A stretch of 64,000 nucleotides of DNA from Stereum hirsutum FP-91666 SS1. Taxonomy: Eukaryota > Basidiomycota > Agaricomycetes > Russulales > Stereaceae. The notes beneath the pieces are model-generated. The model was not told the origin of the DNA. It searched no databases and worked only from the letters and a program-made list of their open reading frames with translations. Made by a program: the position numbers and the translations under genes. The stretch lies in the NCBI RefSeq assembly GCF_000264905.1, contig NW_006763144.1, forward strand, positions 310,001 through 374,000. The letters run 5' to 3'. This document shows, piece by piece, positions 36,601 through 48,625 of the stretch (positions are counted from its first letter, which is position 1; each line of letters opens with the position of its first letter).

Positions 36601-37284
36601 TCCAAAGTGACATCTAGGCTTGACGGGATCAAGTCTGCCACTTTTAACATCATTTCCTCCAGCCAAGAATCCAGTGATGCCCAACTTGTGCTCGATGAGC
36701 TGCGAGCTAGGTTAGGAGTCATGAAGCAGTCACAGTCGGTGATGAAGATGAAGAAGGCACTGCTCTCCGAACAGCTCACAGCGTTGAAGCAGAATAGGAA
36801 GTTGGAGGCTGAGAACGCGAAACTTCAGCAACGGATTTCTGAGCTTGAGGTTCGTCCGGTGTGTTCTCTGGTTTTATCTATTCACCTATGTCCATGCTGG
36901 CATGGTTTACAGTCAGGGACTACGGAGATTCTGCAACCTTCTGCTGAAACAGCAAGCCTTCTATACCATACTCAACAGAAGATGGACGCACTCTCACCTC
37001 CGTCATCGACATCACAACCTGAGCTTTCTGCCGACCTTCAGATCTCCATCGAGAACCATATCACACAGATCGTCCGCAGGCAACACTCTAGCATTCTAAA
37101 AATGCTAGAGGATGATGTTGATGCACAACATATTTCAGTAAGGAAAGATCTGTGGTCGATGATCCAACCTATGGTACAATTGGGACAACGCTTCCGACCC
37201 TGGTTGAAGATGAGTATTGAGAAGACTGAGGAGCCGTTTTGGAATGAAGGATTCAAGGATAAAATAATGTCGATGCTGGAATGA
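33640..37284 (+). CDS. CCCH-type zinc-finger protein B with GW repeats and coiled coil
   Basis: Five exons: 33640-33663, 33865-36038, 36112-36462, 36528-36849 and 36913-37284, giving 1080 residues. The 24-nt first exon (MSTGFRCR) gives the first finger Cys; exon 2 opens WFDPSGRPIKGGC and PPRCPSIHP, completing Cys and His ligands. Exon 2 is dominated by Gly/Trp repeats (AWGGGGWGG, GGGWGGGDDSGG), an Arg/Gly block (GRGRGRGRGW) and Pro/Ser-rich linkers. Exons 3-5 are helical and coiled-coil-like (KKALLSEQLTALKQNRKLEA). Intron phases 0,2,2,0 are identical to the paralogue at 12118-14709. RNA binding or RNP-granule scaffolding is plausible but unproven. Confidence 0.85.
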
Positions 37285-37618
37285 GCAAATTGTTTTTTAG
37301 GTGGTCATTTCTTGGGTATTTGTTTCTTGGTTCGTCGTCGTGCTCCGTTTATATCGAGTTGTTGTCTCATTTTGTTTAGCGCTATCTTGCTACATCGTTT
37401 GTTTTGAGCCTGCTATCTTACAGTAATGGTCCTCACACTAAGTACCGTATACACTCATCGCTAGTATCGTACAAGAGTATCATACAAAATTGGTATTTAC
37501 TTATTCAACGGCCATTCTATGCATCAAAATATCAAAACCGAACGTGAGTCTGCATTCCATGAGCTGCCCTTCATATCTCGCTTCAGACTACAGTTTATAT
37601 TTCCACGGGCCTCGTGAA

Positions 37619-39064
37619 CTAGTCATACAACCACGTCGCAACTCGCCGCTTATCCTTCTCCCACTCCTGCACGCTTCTTCCCACACTGTGCACACCCATA
37701 CCTGCATAACCAGCCAACAAACTCTTCCCCCTCTTGAGATATTTCCCATCCCTGACTTTCCCTAGGAGCTGACCGTTCGCCCACATGAGTTTTCCTCGGG
37801 CGATAGTATAGCGGGGCCAGTTCGTGAAGCGCATGTGCTGATATGGCGTATCTACGATGATAGGCCACGAGTGAGCTCATTTGAATTGACGATAAAGGTA
37901 CTAGTCTTGCCATCAGAGGAAGAAACTGGGGACGTACAGTCAACGTTGTGGTGCAACTGGCTATTGTCGAGGTGGAAAGGGTTCATAGCGCTTTTAGGGA
38001 ACCACTAAATACCGAACAATAGCCAAACATTCAGATTACCTCAAGCCCGATTCTCCACAGAGGAGGATAAATAAATGAATAAAAACCTACAACAACGATG
38101 TCTGCGTCTGAGCCTGGGACCAACGTGCCTTTCTGCGGATACAGGCCATACTACAACAGCGCGCGTTGTCAGCGGCACGGTCCTTTGTCGGGCTGAGAGG
38201 AAGATCCGGGTCAAGACGCTCACCAGTTTTGCAGGATTTGTGGCCGTGAGCTCCACGAACTTCATCGGACTGATCCTTCCTTCTTCCACACCCCTCGTAA
38301 ACAACAACGGCAACCTGGTCTCCACACCCGGAATCCCGTTTGGGATCAACCTGAATGAGCCAATCTTGTCTTTAGCAAATTCGGACCAGTCAACCTTCAT
38401 CTCTGTCTCTAGACGGCCGTCTGGGTATGAATGCGAATGTTGGGCCATGGTCGGTTCGTGCTCTAGTATTCCACTCATTTTGCCGTAAGGCGAGGTACCA
38501 TAGGTAAACGGGCAGTTGTGTTCCCGCCACAGACAGCAGAGCGAGAGCCAGTCTCGAAGTCATCGGCGCAGGTGCCTCCGAGGCCGTGTGGACCTAAGCG
38601 CATTTGAATGGTAAAAACACGTTCATGGTCAATAGAAGGTTTCAGCCTTCACGAATTTAGCTATCAGGCACACCTGTCTTCATATCCTGGCAAAGATGAA
38701 CGTGAGCATCAATCCCGCCTGGCATGACCATCCCCCCTCTGACATACGCCACGAAGGTCAAGGTCAGCGCCTCATTATATTTACGGGGCTCTTTGTTAGG
38801 CAGGGCTTACTCGGCATCTATCACTTGGGCTCCCTGAATGTCCTCCTCCGTGAAAAATGGAGCGACTGTGTGTATCTTCTCATCCTTTATGCCGATAGCG
38901 TAGGGGCTCCATGAAGCATGGACGAAAACACGTCAACTTGAGTTTATCAAAATTGCAGTGACCTATACAGCTATACAATGTCGATAGCCAAGCTAGACAT
39001 ACCTTATATCACTCGCAGTGACCACCATTCCGTTCACAATGACGAGATCAAACTTGGGAGCCAT
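37619..39064 (-). pseudogene. Dihydropyrimidinase/hydantoinase-like relic with central deletion
   Basis: The intact family opens the dihydropyrimidine or hydantoin ring with a binuclear metal site. Here the start (39064, MAPKFDLVIVNGMVVTASDI), the metal motif GGIDAHVHL, and the segment GGTCADDFETGSRSAVCGG are present. About 38,520 the frame then jumps within a few bases to CPFTYGTSPYG, IPNGIPGVETRLPLLFTRGV, NPAKL, YPQKGTLVPGSDADIVVV, LHHNVDYTPY and a C-terminus ending at 37619. Roughly 250 central residues, which hold the carbamylated Lys and further His ligands, are absent, and the two halves are out of frame. Downstream splice sites are still intact, so decay seems recent. A shortened transcript from this locus is possible, but an active enzyme is not. 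Confidence 0.75.
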
Positions 39065-39610
39065 TTCCGCGTCCGATGCACGTACCCAGACGACTCAGAT
39101 TGGGTACCAACGGTCACCAACTGGAGTAGAGAAGATGCTAATGATCAAGAGGAAAGCAGAAGAAGATAGCAGAAGGTGTTCCCACCTTCTGCATCGCTCA
39201 ACAGTCTGTTATCATCCTCGACGGGTCGGCGGAGTGCCGAACTAACTCTGTACAGCCAAGATACTTCAACTTCAAGTCCTCTGCAACAGTTTATCCAAGC
39301 CCTGAGGGAACATCGAGAGCGTGATGACTTTTTGCGACTGAGAATGTAGAGGCTGAGATGGAATATCCGAGTCTCGCATTCGATTCAACGTTGAGGAAAG
39401 GGAAATGTGGACGTGACAGCGCTGAGCAAGAACAGACTCGGAGGCCCGGCAACTACCGCTACTGTCGCCGGGAAGATGTGGCGGTGGCACGGAACTTCAG
39501 CAAACAAAAACCATGTTCTATCCGAGTTCAACCTATCAACCACATGTATCCACTGGTAAAGGTGTACAACATGTGTCCGTATTTGATTCTATTTTTAGTA
39601 TTACACAGGA
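39065..39610. other. Intergenic region
   Basis: Between the start of the dihydropyrimidinase relic and the end of SKI3. Only short domain-free frames. Confidence 0.5.
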
Positions 39611-42600
39611 TCAACATACAACAATGCCTTCAGTCCGAGTCCTAACGAATGCTAAAGTCTCCCAGTTCTTCACCTCCCAGGGCGCCAGCATCACGCTCTG
39701 CTGAGCAAGCTTCTTCGCTTCAATTATCTTTTGTTCTTCTTCTCTCTCCTCGCTGACGTTACCATGTCCCTTCAATGCGCGCGCTACAGCCTGTAGTGCG
39801 AGACCTTCGGCTGACCCTTCGGCTGACCCTTCATCTATGCCTGCACTCGCAGCAGAGAGCGCGGCAAGAGCAGCTTCTGGGTCTTCGTTTTGTAGTGCAA
39901 GCACAGCAAGAGTACGGCGTGCGGAACTCCTGGAAGGTTCAGCGAAGAGAGATTTCTGAGCATGTGAAAGTGCCTTTCCTTTTTCGCCCTATAAACAGGA
40001 AGGCATATGATTAGAACGTTGTTTTGGATATGGAGCGAGTATGGAACAAACCTGAGCAAGAGAGTGCTGCGTCAGAAGATAATCCACATCTCGTTCAGGG
40101 TCTCGTTCATGTCGTTTATCCAGAGGAAGGGATAAGATCTCGGATAATGCAGCGTCGATGAGGCCATCGTCCTCTGTTAAGATACCCATGCCAGCTAGAG
40201 CGTTTATAGCGGTGAGGTTTTCTGGGTCTTCTGTGATACTGTTGACACTGTCAGCATCATACTACTACCGCGACTGAAAGTTGAAATGGGGGGCATACCA
40301 TTCTAGCAGCTGCGCCTTCGCGCTCTCCCTTCCCTCTTCCGTACCCAATGACCACAACACCTGTGACAACATCACCACAACATGTCCCCTCATCCTTATA
40401 TCTCCACCCGCAGAGGCAAGCGCGCCCTCTAAGAACTCCAGAGCCTCTTGGAATTGGTCCATCTTATATGAAGCCATACCGGACCCAAACTGACATTGCG
40501 TCCTCAACACTGCGGTTTGCCCATCCTCATGCCCATTCTGTTCCACCCCTTCAACTTCGGGCTCGGGCTCAGGTAACAATCCGAATGCAGTCAGATATCC
40601 CTCCATCGCGCCTTCCCAATCACCCACCGCGAGCCTGGCCCTCGCTAAATTCACATGAGCAACAACAAATCTCCTCTCGATAACCGGATCCTCACTCTCC
40701 TCGTATGCCGCCTCTAGTATCGAGATGGTTTGACCAAGGAGTTCGACGGCACGAGAGAGATGACCCAGTCGTTCGCAAACGAGAGCATAGAGGTGAAGAG
40801 CCGAGGCATCGGAGGGACGTTGTTTGCAATAGCGAGAGAGGATGAAGAACGCTGGGAAGAGCTCGGAAGGGGTAGATGACGAGGCGCGTGAAAATTCTCG
40901 TTTGGCGAATTCGATGTCTGCTTCAGGCTGCATGAACGAAAAGTCAGAGATTAGTGACTGAGAAAGGGTGGTGCGAAGGGGGCAGAAAAGAGAGATACAT
41001 ACAACTCCTGAAGTTAAACTGACTGCATGCTCGAATAATGACGTCGAAGTAGCATGATGGCCATTTCTAGAGGCCAACAGCCCCTGTCCGACCCATGCCA
41101 TCGTGAAATCGGGATCAAGAGTCTGAGCTTTGTACAGCGCTTCGTTGGCGAGCTCCAGATCGTCGTATTGCATGTACAACAGCCCAAGATTGGTCCATAT
41201 CTCAGGATTCTGAACGAAAAGGATCATTTGAGTATTTTGTACATGGCAATCGAATATTGACACTGAAAGGTGGAACGCACCTTGTTGTTGATCTCCAACG
41301 CTTTGATATACGCATGCTGAGCGGTCTTTGGTTGCTTCACAAAATGGATATTACCCAATGCGATCCAATACGTCTCGTCGATCGGGTTCGCCTTGATAGC
41401 CTCCATCAAGCAAGCCGTTGTCTGTCTCTCTGCTTTCTCCTTCTTCTCCTCCACGATCACCTCCGTTGCGAACGACCTTAAGGCCGAGCCCAAATCATAC
41501 CACGCACTTCCCACCGCCGTCGAATTTAGTAACCCAAGCGCAATGCGATGATTGTACGCCAGAATTGCCGCCATCAGAGTATTGATGCCCTTGAGCGATT
41601 CTTCCTCGCCTGGAATCTGCAACGGAAGGTCGACGATCCCCTCCAACCTTCCGCCCGTGTCCGTACCACCAACCAGAGTCGACACCTCTTCCAATAGCGG
41701 CCTCAATACCTCGTCCTCTCCAAACTCCGAAAACCTTGATAGATAGAACAACGCGTTGCCTAGGACTTTCCATCCCAAACTCTTGACCCCACTGGCGCCG
41801 GCTCCTTCGCCATCACCGAGGAACCTGAGGCCAACTTCCACAGCACTCCGAAAACTGGCTTCTGCCCTGCTCAAAAACCCGCCTGCTTTCTCCTCCAAGC
41901 CTAGTCCGATATACGTTTGCGCCAATGAAATGAGCACGCCCGGTTCATCAGGGCGAGACTTGAGTATGCTGAGGAATGAAGACGTGGCGAGGTCGAACTG
42001 GGACATTTGGCGATATGTGTCACCGATGAAGTAGGTCGTTATCCAGTCGTCTGTTGAAGATGGTGGCGAGAGTGACTGAGATCGCTCGAGGGCCTTGAGG
42101 GCCGCGACGTGACGGCCGGCTTTGAGGTATGCTTCACCGAGACGTAGCCAGGAGAGTTGGTCCTCTGGGTTTGCTCGAAGGGCGACTTGGAATGAGGTAA
42201 TAGCTGGCCCATAGTTTTGACGACTCTGAATATAATGTAATCAATATCATAGGCCTTTACCGAGAGACAAGTAGCACGTACCAATTCTACCACACCAACG
42301 GCTTTCCAAGCCCATGCATTTGTGGGCAGATATCTCGCTGCAGCTGCACCTTCCGCCGCTGCACCTGAGCTCGAACTTGGATCTCCTCCCTCCAAACCGC
42401 CCTCGCCTTCGATGACTCTCCTCGCCACCACTTCGACTAAATCCCACTCCCTCTCCTCCGCAAAACCCTCTGCCAGTCTCCTCGCTGCTTCCGCCTCTCT
42501 CGCGTCCAACTCAAATGCCTTCTGGAAACACTTTGACGCGCGAATTGGGTCAAGAGGATTGGAAGCTTCGGAGTAGTAGATACCAAGAGAAGTGAAAGAT

Positions 42601-45284
42601 GGCGCATAGGTGGGATGACATTTCAGGGACTTTATGAAGTAGGTGTAAGCGGTTTCGCGATTCGAGCCTACGCCACACAGACACCGGTTAGGAAGTAGGT
42701 CACAGATATCGGGCGGTCGAGGTACTCACCACCCATCTCCCAATGTGCCTTCCCTAGCCTCCACAGACACCTAGCCTTGTTCTCTTCTCTCCCCTCCACA
42801 TCATCTCCAATCATCTCCATAACGGCTTGTAAACCCTCAGCCCCCTTCTCCAGCTCGTCTAGCTGCACATCACACCACGCATACTCTTCCCTTGCTCTCA
42901 GACCATCCTCGCTGATATCATCCCCGTCATCCCCACCCTCAGAAGCAGTGAGCTCCATGACCTTAAAGAAGACATCGCGTGCCTGCTCCCATTGGTTCGC
43001 ATATTCATAGATGTAGCCGCGCGACATGAGGGTAGGGACATTGGATGAGTCAAGGTCGAGGACTTCGTCGATTACACGGAGGGCGCGTGCATGGTGTTTT
43101 GGCGGGAAGAAGTGAACTAGAGAGGTGGAAAGGACAATATTGAAGGCTTTGCGAACGCTGTACTCGCCGTAGAAAGAGAGTAGTCACATGCGACAATTGA
43201 CAGCAACAGTCAATTACGAGCATGAGTCGAAAAAGAAACGTGAAACAACTCACAGAGGAAGGTCTTTCCCGACATTTTGATGCTGTCTACGAACGAGCTC
43301 TAAGCCGACCTCGGCAACTGAGATCGCATTCGGGTAGTCCATATCCCAAAGATAAACTTCCGATAGCATGCGGTGAGCGAGGATGGATGATTGAAGGCCC
43401 GTGAAAGCTTCCTGTGGGCCCACGAATAGCGTCAGCCCCAGTCGTAGTGATATTAACGGAAGGAAAGGAAACTCGCTAGCATCAAATCGAACGCAGCTGA
43501 TTGATCTTCAATGACGGCAAGCTCAATCTCTTCGTCGATGTCTTTGTCTTTGGGGTCCGGGTCGAGAGTAGGTAGGTCCATGTACGCGATATAGCCACGG
43601 ATCATATTCGTCAGTTGGGAGGTAGGAAAGAGACGTATGTACTCCTTCAGCGTCCCGAAGTCGTAGCCCTCTGCATAGTGTTTCCATCGAAACAACATGA
43701 ACACGGTCAGCAGATAAGTTCGGTACAGCGGTATTTGGATACTAAATACGCACCGATCGTCTCAGAGTCCCTCCCCTCGACGACTAAACTCCAGGCTAGC
43801 TCATCCGGAATCTTCAACAAGACCATCCCTTCCGCCAACTCTTCGACCTCCTTGGCCAGTCTTTTCTTCTTTTCAACAAGCTCGGGGTTGACACTGACGT
43901 TCGGAACGGCAGAAACAGCCGAAGGCAGAGCGAAAAGGAGTTGCTGTTTCTGTCGGAGCAGCTTGGACTCCGTATCTCGGCGCAGTGAGTCAGGTGTGTT
44001 TGGGTGATTGAGGATCTCGTCGTAGTATTCGGGGAGCTAGTGAACATGAAACGTATTAGAAACTATGGGATATCGAGTCTTGCGCTGGTGCTCAGCTGCA
44101 CACCTTCGAAGTCCCTAACACCTCCCTAGTTACTTCCTTTCTGATCTTTTCTGGCCCCGCGGCTCCCAATCTCGTTCTTCGTCCTGCTACCTCTTTCTCA
44201 ATCTTCTGTGCCTCCTCCTTCTCGGTGATTGCGACTATTTCATCGATGATGGGCAGAGAGTTTTGTATAGCGCTCTGGGTGGCGAAAGTCGTGGTTGCAG
44301 TAGGATTGGTGGCATCCGGTGGTGGAAGGTTCGATAATGTTGAGTAGAGGGGGGATGAGGGGAGGAGGACTGTTAGGGTATCGACGAGCTGAGGGAGGAC
44401 GTGAAGCGCAGTTTTAGTGAAGAACAGGAGTCAACGAGTATTTCGGATGTGTATACCTGCTGTGGTGAGCCTCGTTCACGACGAAGCTCAATCAATCGCT
44501 GTACAGCCTCTGCACATTTCGTGGCGTCGTTCCTATGCATCAACACCACACATGAGTGCCTGTTCAAGGGTTGCGCCCGGACCACGAGAAGGACGTACAT
44601 GCTCGCTAACAATTTTGTGAGACTCATCAGCGTCTCCGCATATTCATCCCATCTTTCAGATTTCTCGTAAAGCTTTGACAAGCCCTGTATCGAGCCGATA
44701 TCGTCAAGGGGTCCAAAGACATCCCAGTGTAATCATATATTTAAGGCCACATTGCTCTTGCGCGAAAGACTTAATGGGATGCGCACCTGCCAGGCTAGTG
44801 GTTGTTTCGGATTTGCTTTGATTGCTTCGCGGTATGTCTACGAAAACATGAGGAGTCGGATAAAAATATAATGGGCAAGGAGTGGTGACAATCGAGATCA
44901 GTGATTGCGCTCAAGGGTTATGCACATATGAAGGGACGTTACTTGCTCGCTCCTAGCCACCTCTCCAAGCTCTTCCAACGACTTTCCGAGAAACATTTTC
45001 CTACAAGCCCGAAGTGCCCATCGATATTGAGTTCGATGACATTCGAGGGTCAATTTATGTCAGCGCCAGAGTACTACAAGACTACCCGCTGGAGGGAGAT
45101 GTACTGGCCTCGCTTCCTTCAAAGATTTTATGGATCAAATGGGGGTAATATTGACTCACGCATGGTAATTGTCCGGTTCATACTCGAGAACCTGAAGACT
45201 GGCATCTTGGGCGGCTTGCCAATCCTTCTTTCCTATGGCCTCCCGCGAAGCCTTCAACTTGGTCTTGATGAAGGCGGAGGACAT
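39611..45284 (-). CDS. SKI3: SKI complex TPR subunit Ski3 (TTC37-like)
   Basis: Scaffold of the cytoplasmic Ski2-Ski3-Ski8 helicase complex, which feeds mRNA to the exosome for 3'-5' decay. The start at 45284 reads MSSAFIKTKLKASREAIGKK and DWQAAQDASLQVLEYEPDNY, the characteristic Ski3 N-terminus. Further exons carry PLAWQGLSKLYEKSERWDEY, WYDLGSALRSFATEV, DETYWIALGNIHFVKQPKTA, EIWTNLGLLYMQYDDLELAN and WVGQGLLASRNGHHATSTSL, successive TPR units across the whole protein. The end is APWEVKNWETLAFV, with the stop at 39611-39613. More than ten exons with short introns; total coding length is roughly 1,400 residues, normal for Ski3. It is a single-copy housekeeping gene and a useful anchor for synteny. 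Confidence 0.9.
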
Positions 45285-46110
45285 AGAGCAGTATTGACCC
45301 GTTTAAACCAGATGAGTGGTACTATACTGCAATATATTGAACAGAACAAGTGTCAGTGAGTAGAGTGCCAGTGGTCACTGGTCAGCGTTGAATTGAAGCT
45401 AGACAAGACGCCACACAAATTGGTGGCGCTCTTGGTCGAGCCACGTGTGCGACATGCATCCACCCTTTCTCGGCCGAGACCGCTTCTGACCCGAACTGGC
45501 ATGTCGTCGATCTTGCTCAAAACTATGCTCCTCTGCCACGCCTCAGGCTTCCGTCTCTCGCTATAATTCTTCTGAAAGGGTTTCGTGAGACTCATATTAG
45601 ATCGGTTGCATAAATTTGAAGCCCTCAGCTATCGCAACAAATTGTACACCAGTAAGATCCGTCAGGCAACACTACCATCGAGAAATGTTTTGCCCCACGT
45701 ACTTACCCTCCGAACGAGATACAGGTCTCCTAGACTCGATGGGGGAACATGAAAGGGCTGGTAATTTGTTGGTGGATTACGGGTTATTTGGACAGATTGG
45801 TATTCGAACCTGTAGAAGAGCCACAATTAGTGAGTTTTCCTTCTTGAGCCTTGGCTTAGATCGATCCAATAGACAGCTCATAAGTTCGAATCACGCCTCC
45901 AGTTTTGTATAAACGGCCTCAGCATAGAACTGTAGTAGGTTGTATACTGATATGACACATGCAAACATAACGGCAGCTCAGGCTTATCGCAACCGAAACC
46001 CATAAGACTCGAACGATCCCTCCAATCATAGTCAGGCGAGAACACCGAAACGAGATATCCAGACAAGGCGACATGCCACCCGGCGATTCAACTCAGTCCC
46101 CTCGAGCGCT
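45285..46110. other. Intergenic region upstream of SKI3
   Basis: SKI3 promoter and 3' flank of GT8/methyltransferase gene 2. GTTCGAATC-like strings at 45802 and 45890 were tested as tRNA T-arms and do not pair. Confidence 0.5.
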
Positions 46111-47751
46111 TTATCCATCTATGATCTCTTCAAAACGAGCTGTCGCCACCTGCTTTGCCTTATTTATCGCCTCTTGTCCAATACTCTTCCGCTGTTCCGA
46201 TACCCTCCATCCCTTCCACGCCGTCTCGTCTAAAGCTTCCCACCACTCTTCTGCGTATGGGTGTCCCGGTGCCCCCGCGTAACCCCACGGCTTCGCTACA
46301 AACGGCTGCACCCAAGGATGTAAGACCTCCTCCATTCTCGGGTGTAGCGGTCCTGTGAAATGTACAACGACCGGATCGTTGATCATTGCAGAGAGATCGA
46401 GTGACTGCCGCTCAGGTGAAGCGAAAGTGGCGTAGGTACCTAAACCTTGGGCGTTCCAGCGCAAGGAGAGCTCGAGGATCCCATCGCAGGAGGTGAAGAG
46501 ATCATTGACGACGTCTTGGTCTTTGTAACGCCTCGTTGACCCCTCTCTGCATGCCCGTTCGACCTCTGATGACCGAGCTCGAATCTTGACTAGGTCCATA
46601 ACGAGTACTCCAGCGTTGAAGTACCGCTTCTTCTTCTTTTCGTCGTAGCCCATGGGAAAGCCGACATCTGCGGTCGCAGCGACCGTGTTGTTCCCCAAGC
46701 CGGTGGCCCAGAGCGGTGTGATGTCGCCTCGGACGAGCGTGTCCGCGTCGAGGTACAGCACCCTCTCTGCAGGGATTATATCGGCTAACGCCAACTTTCC
46801 CCACAGTGGACCCATCCCCGTCTCCCTCACGAAACTCTCCTCCGATGGTTCCAAGAAGAGGATAGTGAGATCGTCACGCAGAGGGATCGAGTTTCGGATC
46901 GCTTCCTTGTCCGCCTCCGTGAGCCCAAAGGACACAATGTAGACCGTAATCCTCCCAGGCGTATTCTTGGCGAGACTGCGAATGGAGACTGCCGCAGGCA
47001 TGGCATATGTAGGATCGACGCAGTACGCCACATACATCCCCCAGCCCAGGCCTTTCTCCAACTTCATACGCGCCCCTTCGTTCTCCGCCGTCTCCTGCTC
47101 TTCATCCTTCAGAAGGAATCCAATCCTCATTTCCGTAGGCTTCTGCAATATCATCTGGTACTGCCCTTCGCCCGACAAGAGCTTGTACTCGCCGGCGTGA
47201 AGTGCGAGGAAAGCGTCAATCCCTCGCTTCGGATGATGCCTACTCTCCTTCGGTTCCGCGTCCCAGTCGTAGTCATCGAAGATGAAGATAGCTCCCTTAC
47301 GTGCGAGGCGCCAGGCGAGCTCTCCGTCCAGGAATGTATCGTCTGCTTCATGACTTCCGTCGACGTAGATCCAATCGAACCCTGGTTCCGTTAGGGAGAT
47401 CTCGTCCCGAAGGACCTTCATCAGTCCTGGAACGCTGAACTCGTCGATGATCCGGAACTTCTTCCCGGTCAACGACAGGTTTCGATTGAGTGTCTGATAG
47501 CGCTCGCGCCCCGCGTCGGTGCGATGAAGATCAAAATGGTCTATGCAGACGATCTCGCCGAGGGATTTGCAGAGCTCGGTGAGGAGGAAGACGGCGGAAC
47601 GGCCTTCCCAGGAGCCGATTTCGAGGACTCGAGGGGATTGGGTGGTTATGTATGGAAAAAGGGATTTCCAAGTGGTGGTGTTGAAGCTAAACCAATCTTG
47701 GGTCGGAGTAAAGTCGTAGGGGGGGTCGTTGGTGGATGTGTTTGAGGACAT
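46111..47751 (-). CDS. SAM-methyltransferase / GT8 glycosyltransferase fusion, copy 2
   Basis: Intronless, 546 residues, closely similar to copy 1 over its whole length. The methyltransferase half has VLEIGSWEGRSAVFLL, IVCIDHFDLH, YVDGSHEADDTF and IFIFDDYDW. The GT8 half has YVAYCVDPTYAMPAAVSIRS, YLDADTLV (D335, D337), YFNAGVLVMDLVKI, DQDVVNDLF and the intact VVVHFTGP, followed by a KPW motif near the C-terminus. It has an extra basic tail of about 20 residues. No signal peptide or membrane span. Its start lies 875 bp from the start of the epimerase/glycosyltransferase gene on the opposite strand, so the two probably share a promoter. Inferred role: glycosyl transfer plus methylation acting with that neighbour. 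Confidence 0.9.
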   Translation of the reverse strand: MSSNTSTNDPPYDFTPTQDWFSFNTTTWKSLFPYITTQSPRVLEIGSWEGRSAVFLLTELCKSLGEIVCIDHFDLHRTDAGRERYQTLNRNLSLTGKKFRIIDEFSVPGLMKVLRDEISLTEPGFDWIYVDGSHEADDTFLDGELAWRLARKGAIFIFDDYDWDAEPKESRHHPKRGIDAFLALHAGEYKLLSGEGQYQMILQKPTEMRIGFLLKDEEQETAENEGARMKLEKGLGWGMYVAYCVDPTYAMPAAVSIRSLAKNTPGRITVYIVSFGLTEADKEAIRNSIPLRDDLTILFLEPSEESFVRETGMGPLWGKLALADIIPAERVLYLDADTLVRGDITPLWATGLGNNTVAATADVGFPMGYDEKKKKRYFNAGVLVMDLVKIRARSSEVERACREGSTRRYKDQDVVNDLFTSCDGILELSLRWNAQGLGTYATFASPERQSLDLSAMINDPVVVHFTGPLHPRMEEVLHPWVQPFVAKPWGYAGAPGHPYAEEWWEALDETAWKGWRVSEQRKSIGQEAINKAKQVATARFEEIIDG

Positions 47752-48625
47752 GATTCTGGTGAGGGTGGGTCAGCTTATTCTATGCCATTGGTGCACAGCG
47801 CAATAATGGTGGACTTACGACTAATACTCAGTCTCAGGACGCGAAGGGCTGGAGTGCGCGGGCCTCTGACCCTCTAATGGCCTTTTTGTACGTGGAAGAT
47901 GGTGTACCACACGAGCGCCACAAGATCTCATTATAGACTGCACGATGGACGCATGACCCACCGAATCATTTTTCAAGTCCAAGCAGCGCCACTCTGGGTA
48001 CACATATCTTCGAATTTGATCTACTAGGGTGTATTAGTGGTGGGCTATTGCGAGCGCAGCACACCCGGCATCACGCCACCGTTCCCGTACTGCTGTTACA
48101 TTCCAGTGAGTGCTTTCCTCGTAAGGCTACAATGATGAGCGTTGTCCACGACTTTGGGTCCTGGGTTTTCGCACTGATGACTATCCAAAATATCACCGTG
48201 TACAGCATCAGTATTTAAACTCGTGTCGCCCAGACAAGCAGGAGGTCGGTATCAGAGTACCTCCGACGCAGAATGAAGGGTAAGCTATGTTCGTACGTTG
48301 ACTGCAGCCTTCATCTGCCTCAAGAAGTTAACATCCAGCCATCCTTCGCCACCCATTATTTCCCCATTTACATGCATAATACGCCACTCTTTGTACCCCT
48401 CGCGTTTCATGGCGCAGCAAGCTGCGATCGAAACTCACTGAATATCTCCTCATTCCGCAGGACAAGGGCACCCAAAACAACCATTATTACATATCAAGCC
48501 ACATCATTATGTAGAACTTAATGCCACTCAAATCTTCAGCGCTCATTTCATCGAGGGATAAAAGGATAGAACGGCCGAGCTTGACACCTCAGAAACGACT
48601 TCCTTCATTTTACATATCCTCCACC
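47752..48625. promoter_or_regulatory. Shared divergent promoter region of the two sugar-enzyme genes
   Basis: The 874 bp between oppositely oriented start codons of GT8/methyltransferase gene 2 and the epimerase/glycosyltransferase gene contains no gene. A TATTTAAA-like string lies near 48211. The head-to-head layout suggests co-regulation; no specific factor site is claimed. Confidence 0.5.

Noticed and set aside
45780..45910. Possible tRNA genes from GTTCGAATC-like strings
   Set aside because: The bases flanking the loop do not form a T-stem on either strand, and no acceptor or anticodon stem could be built.
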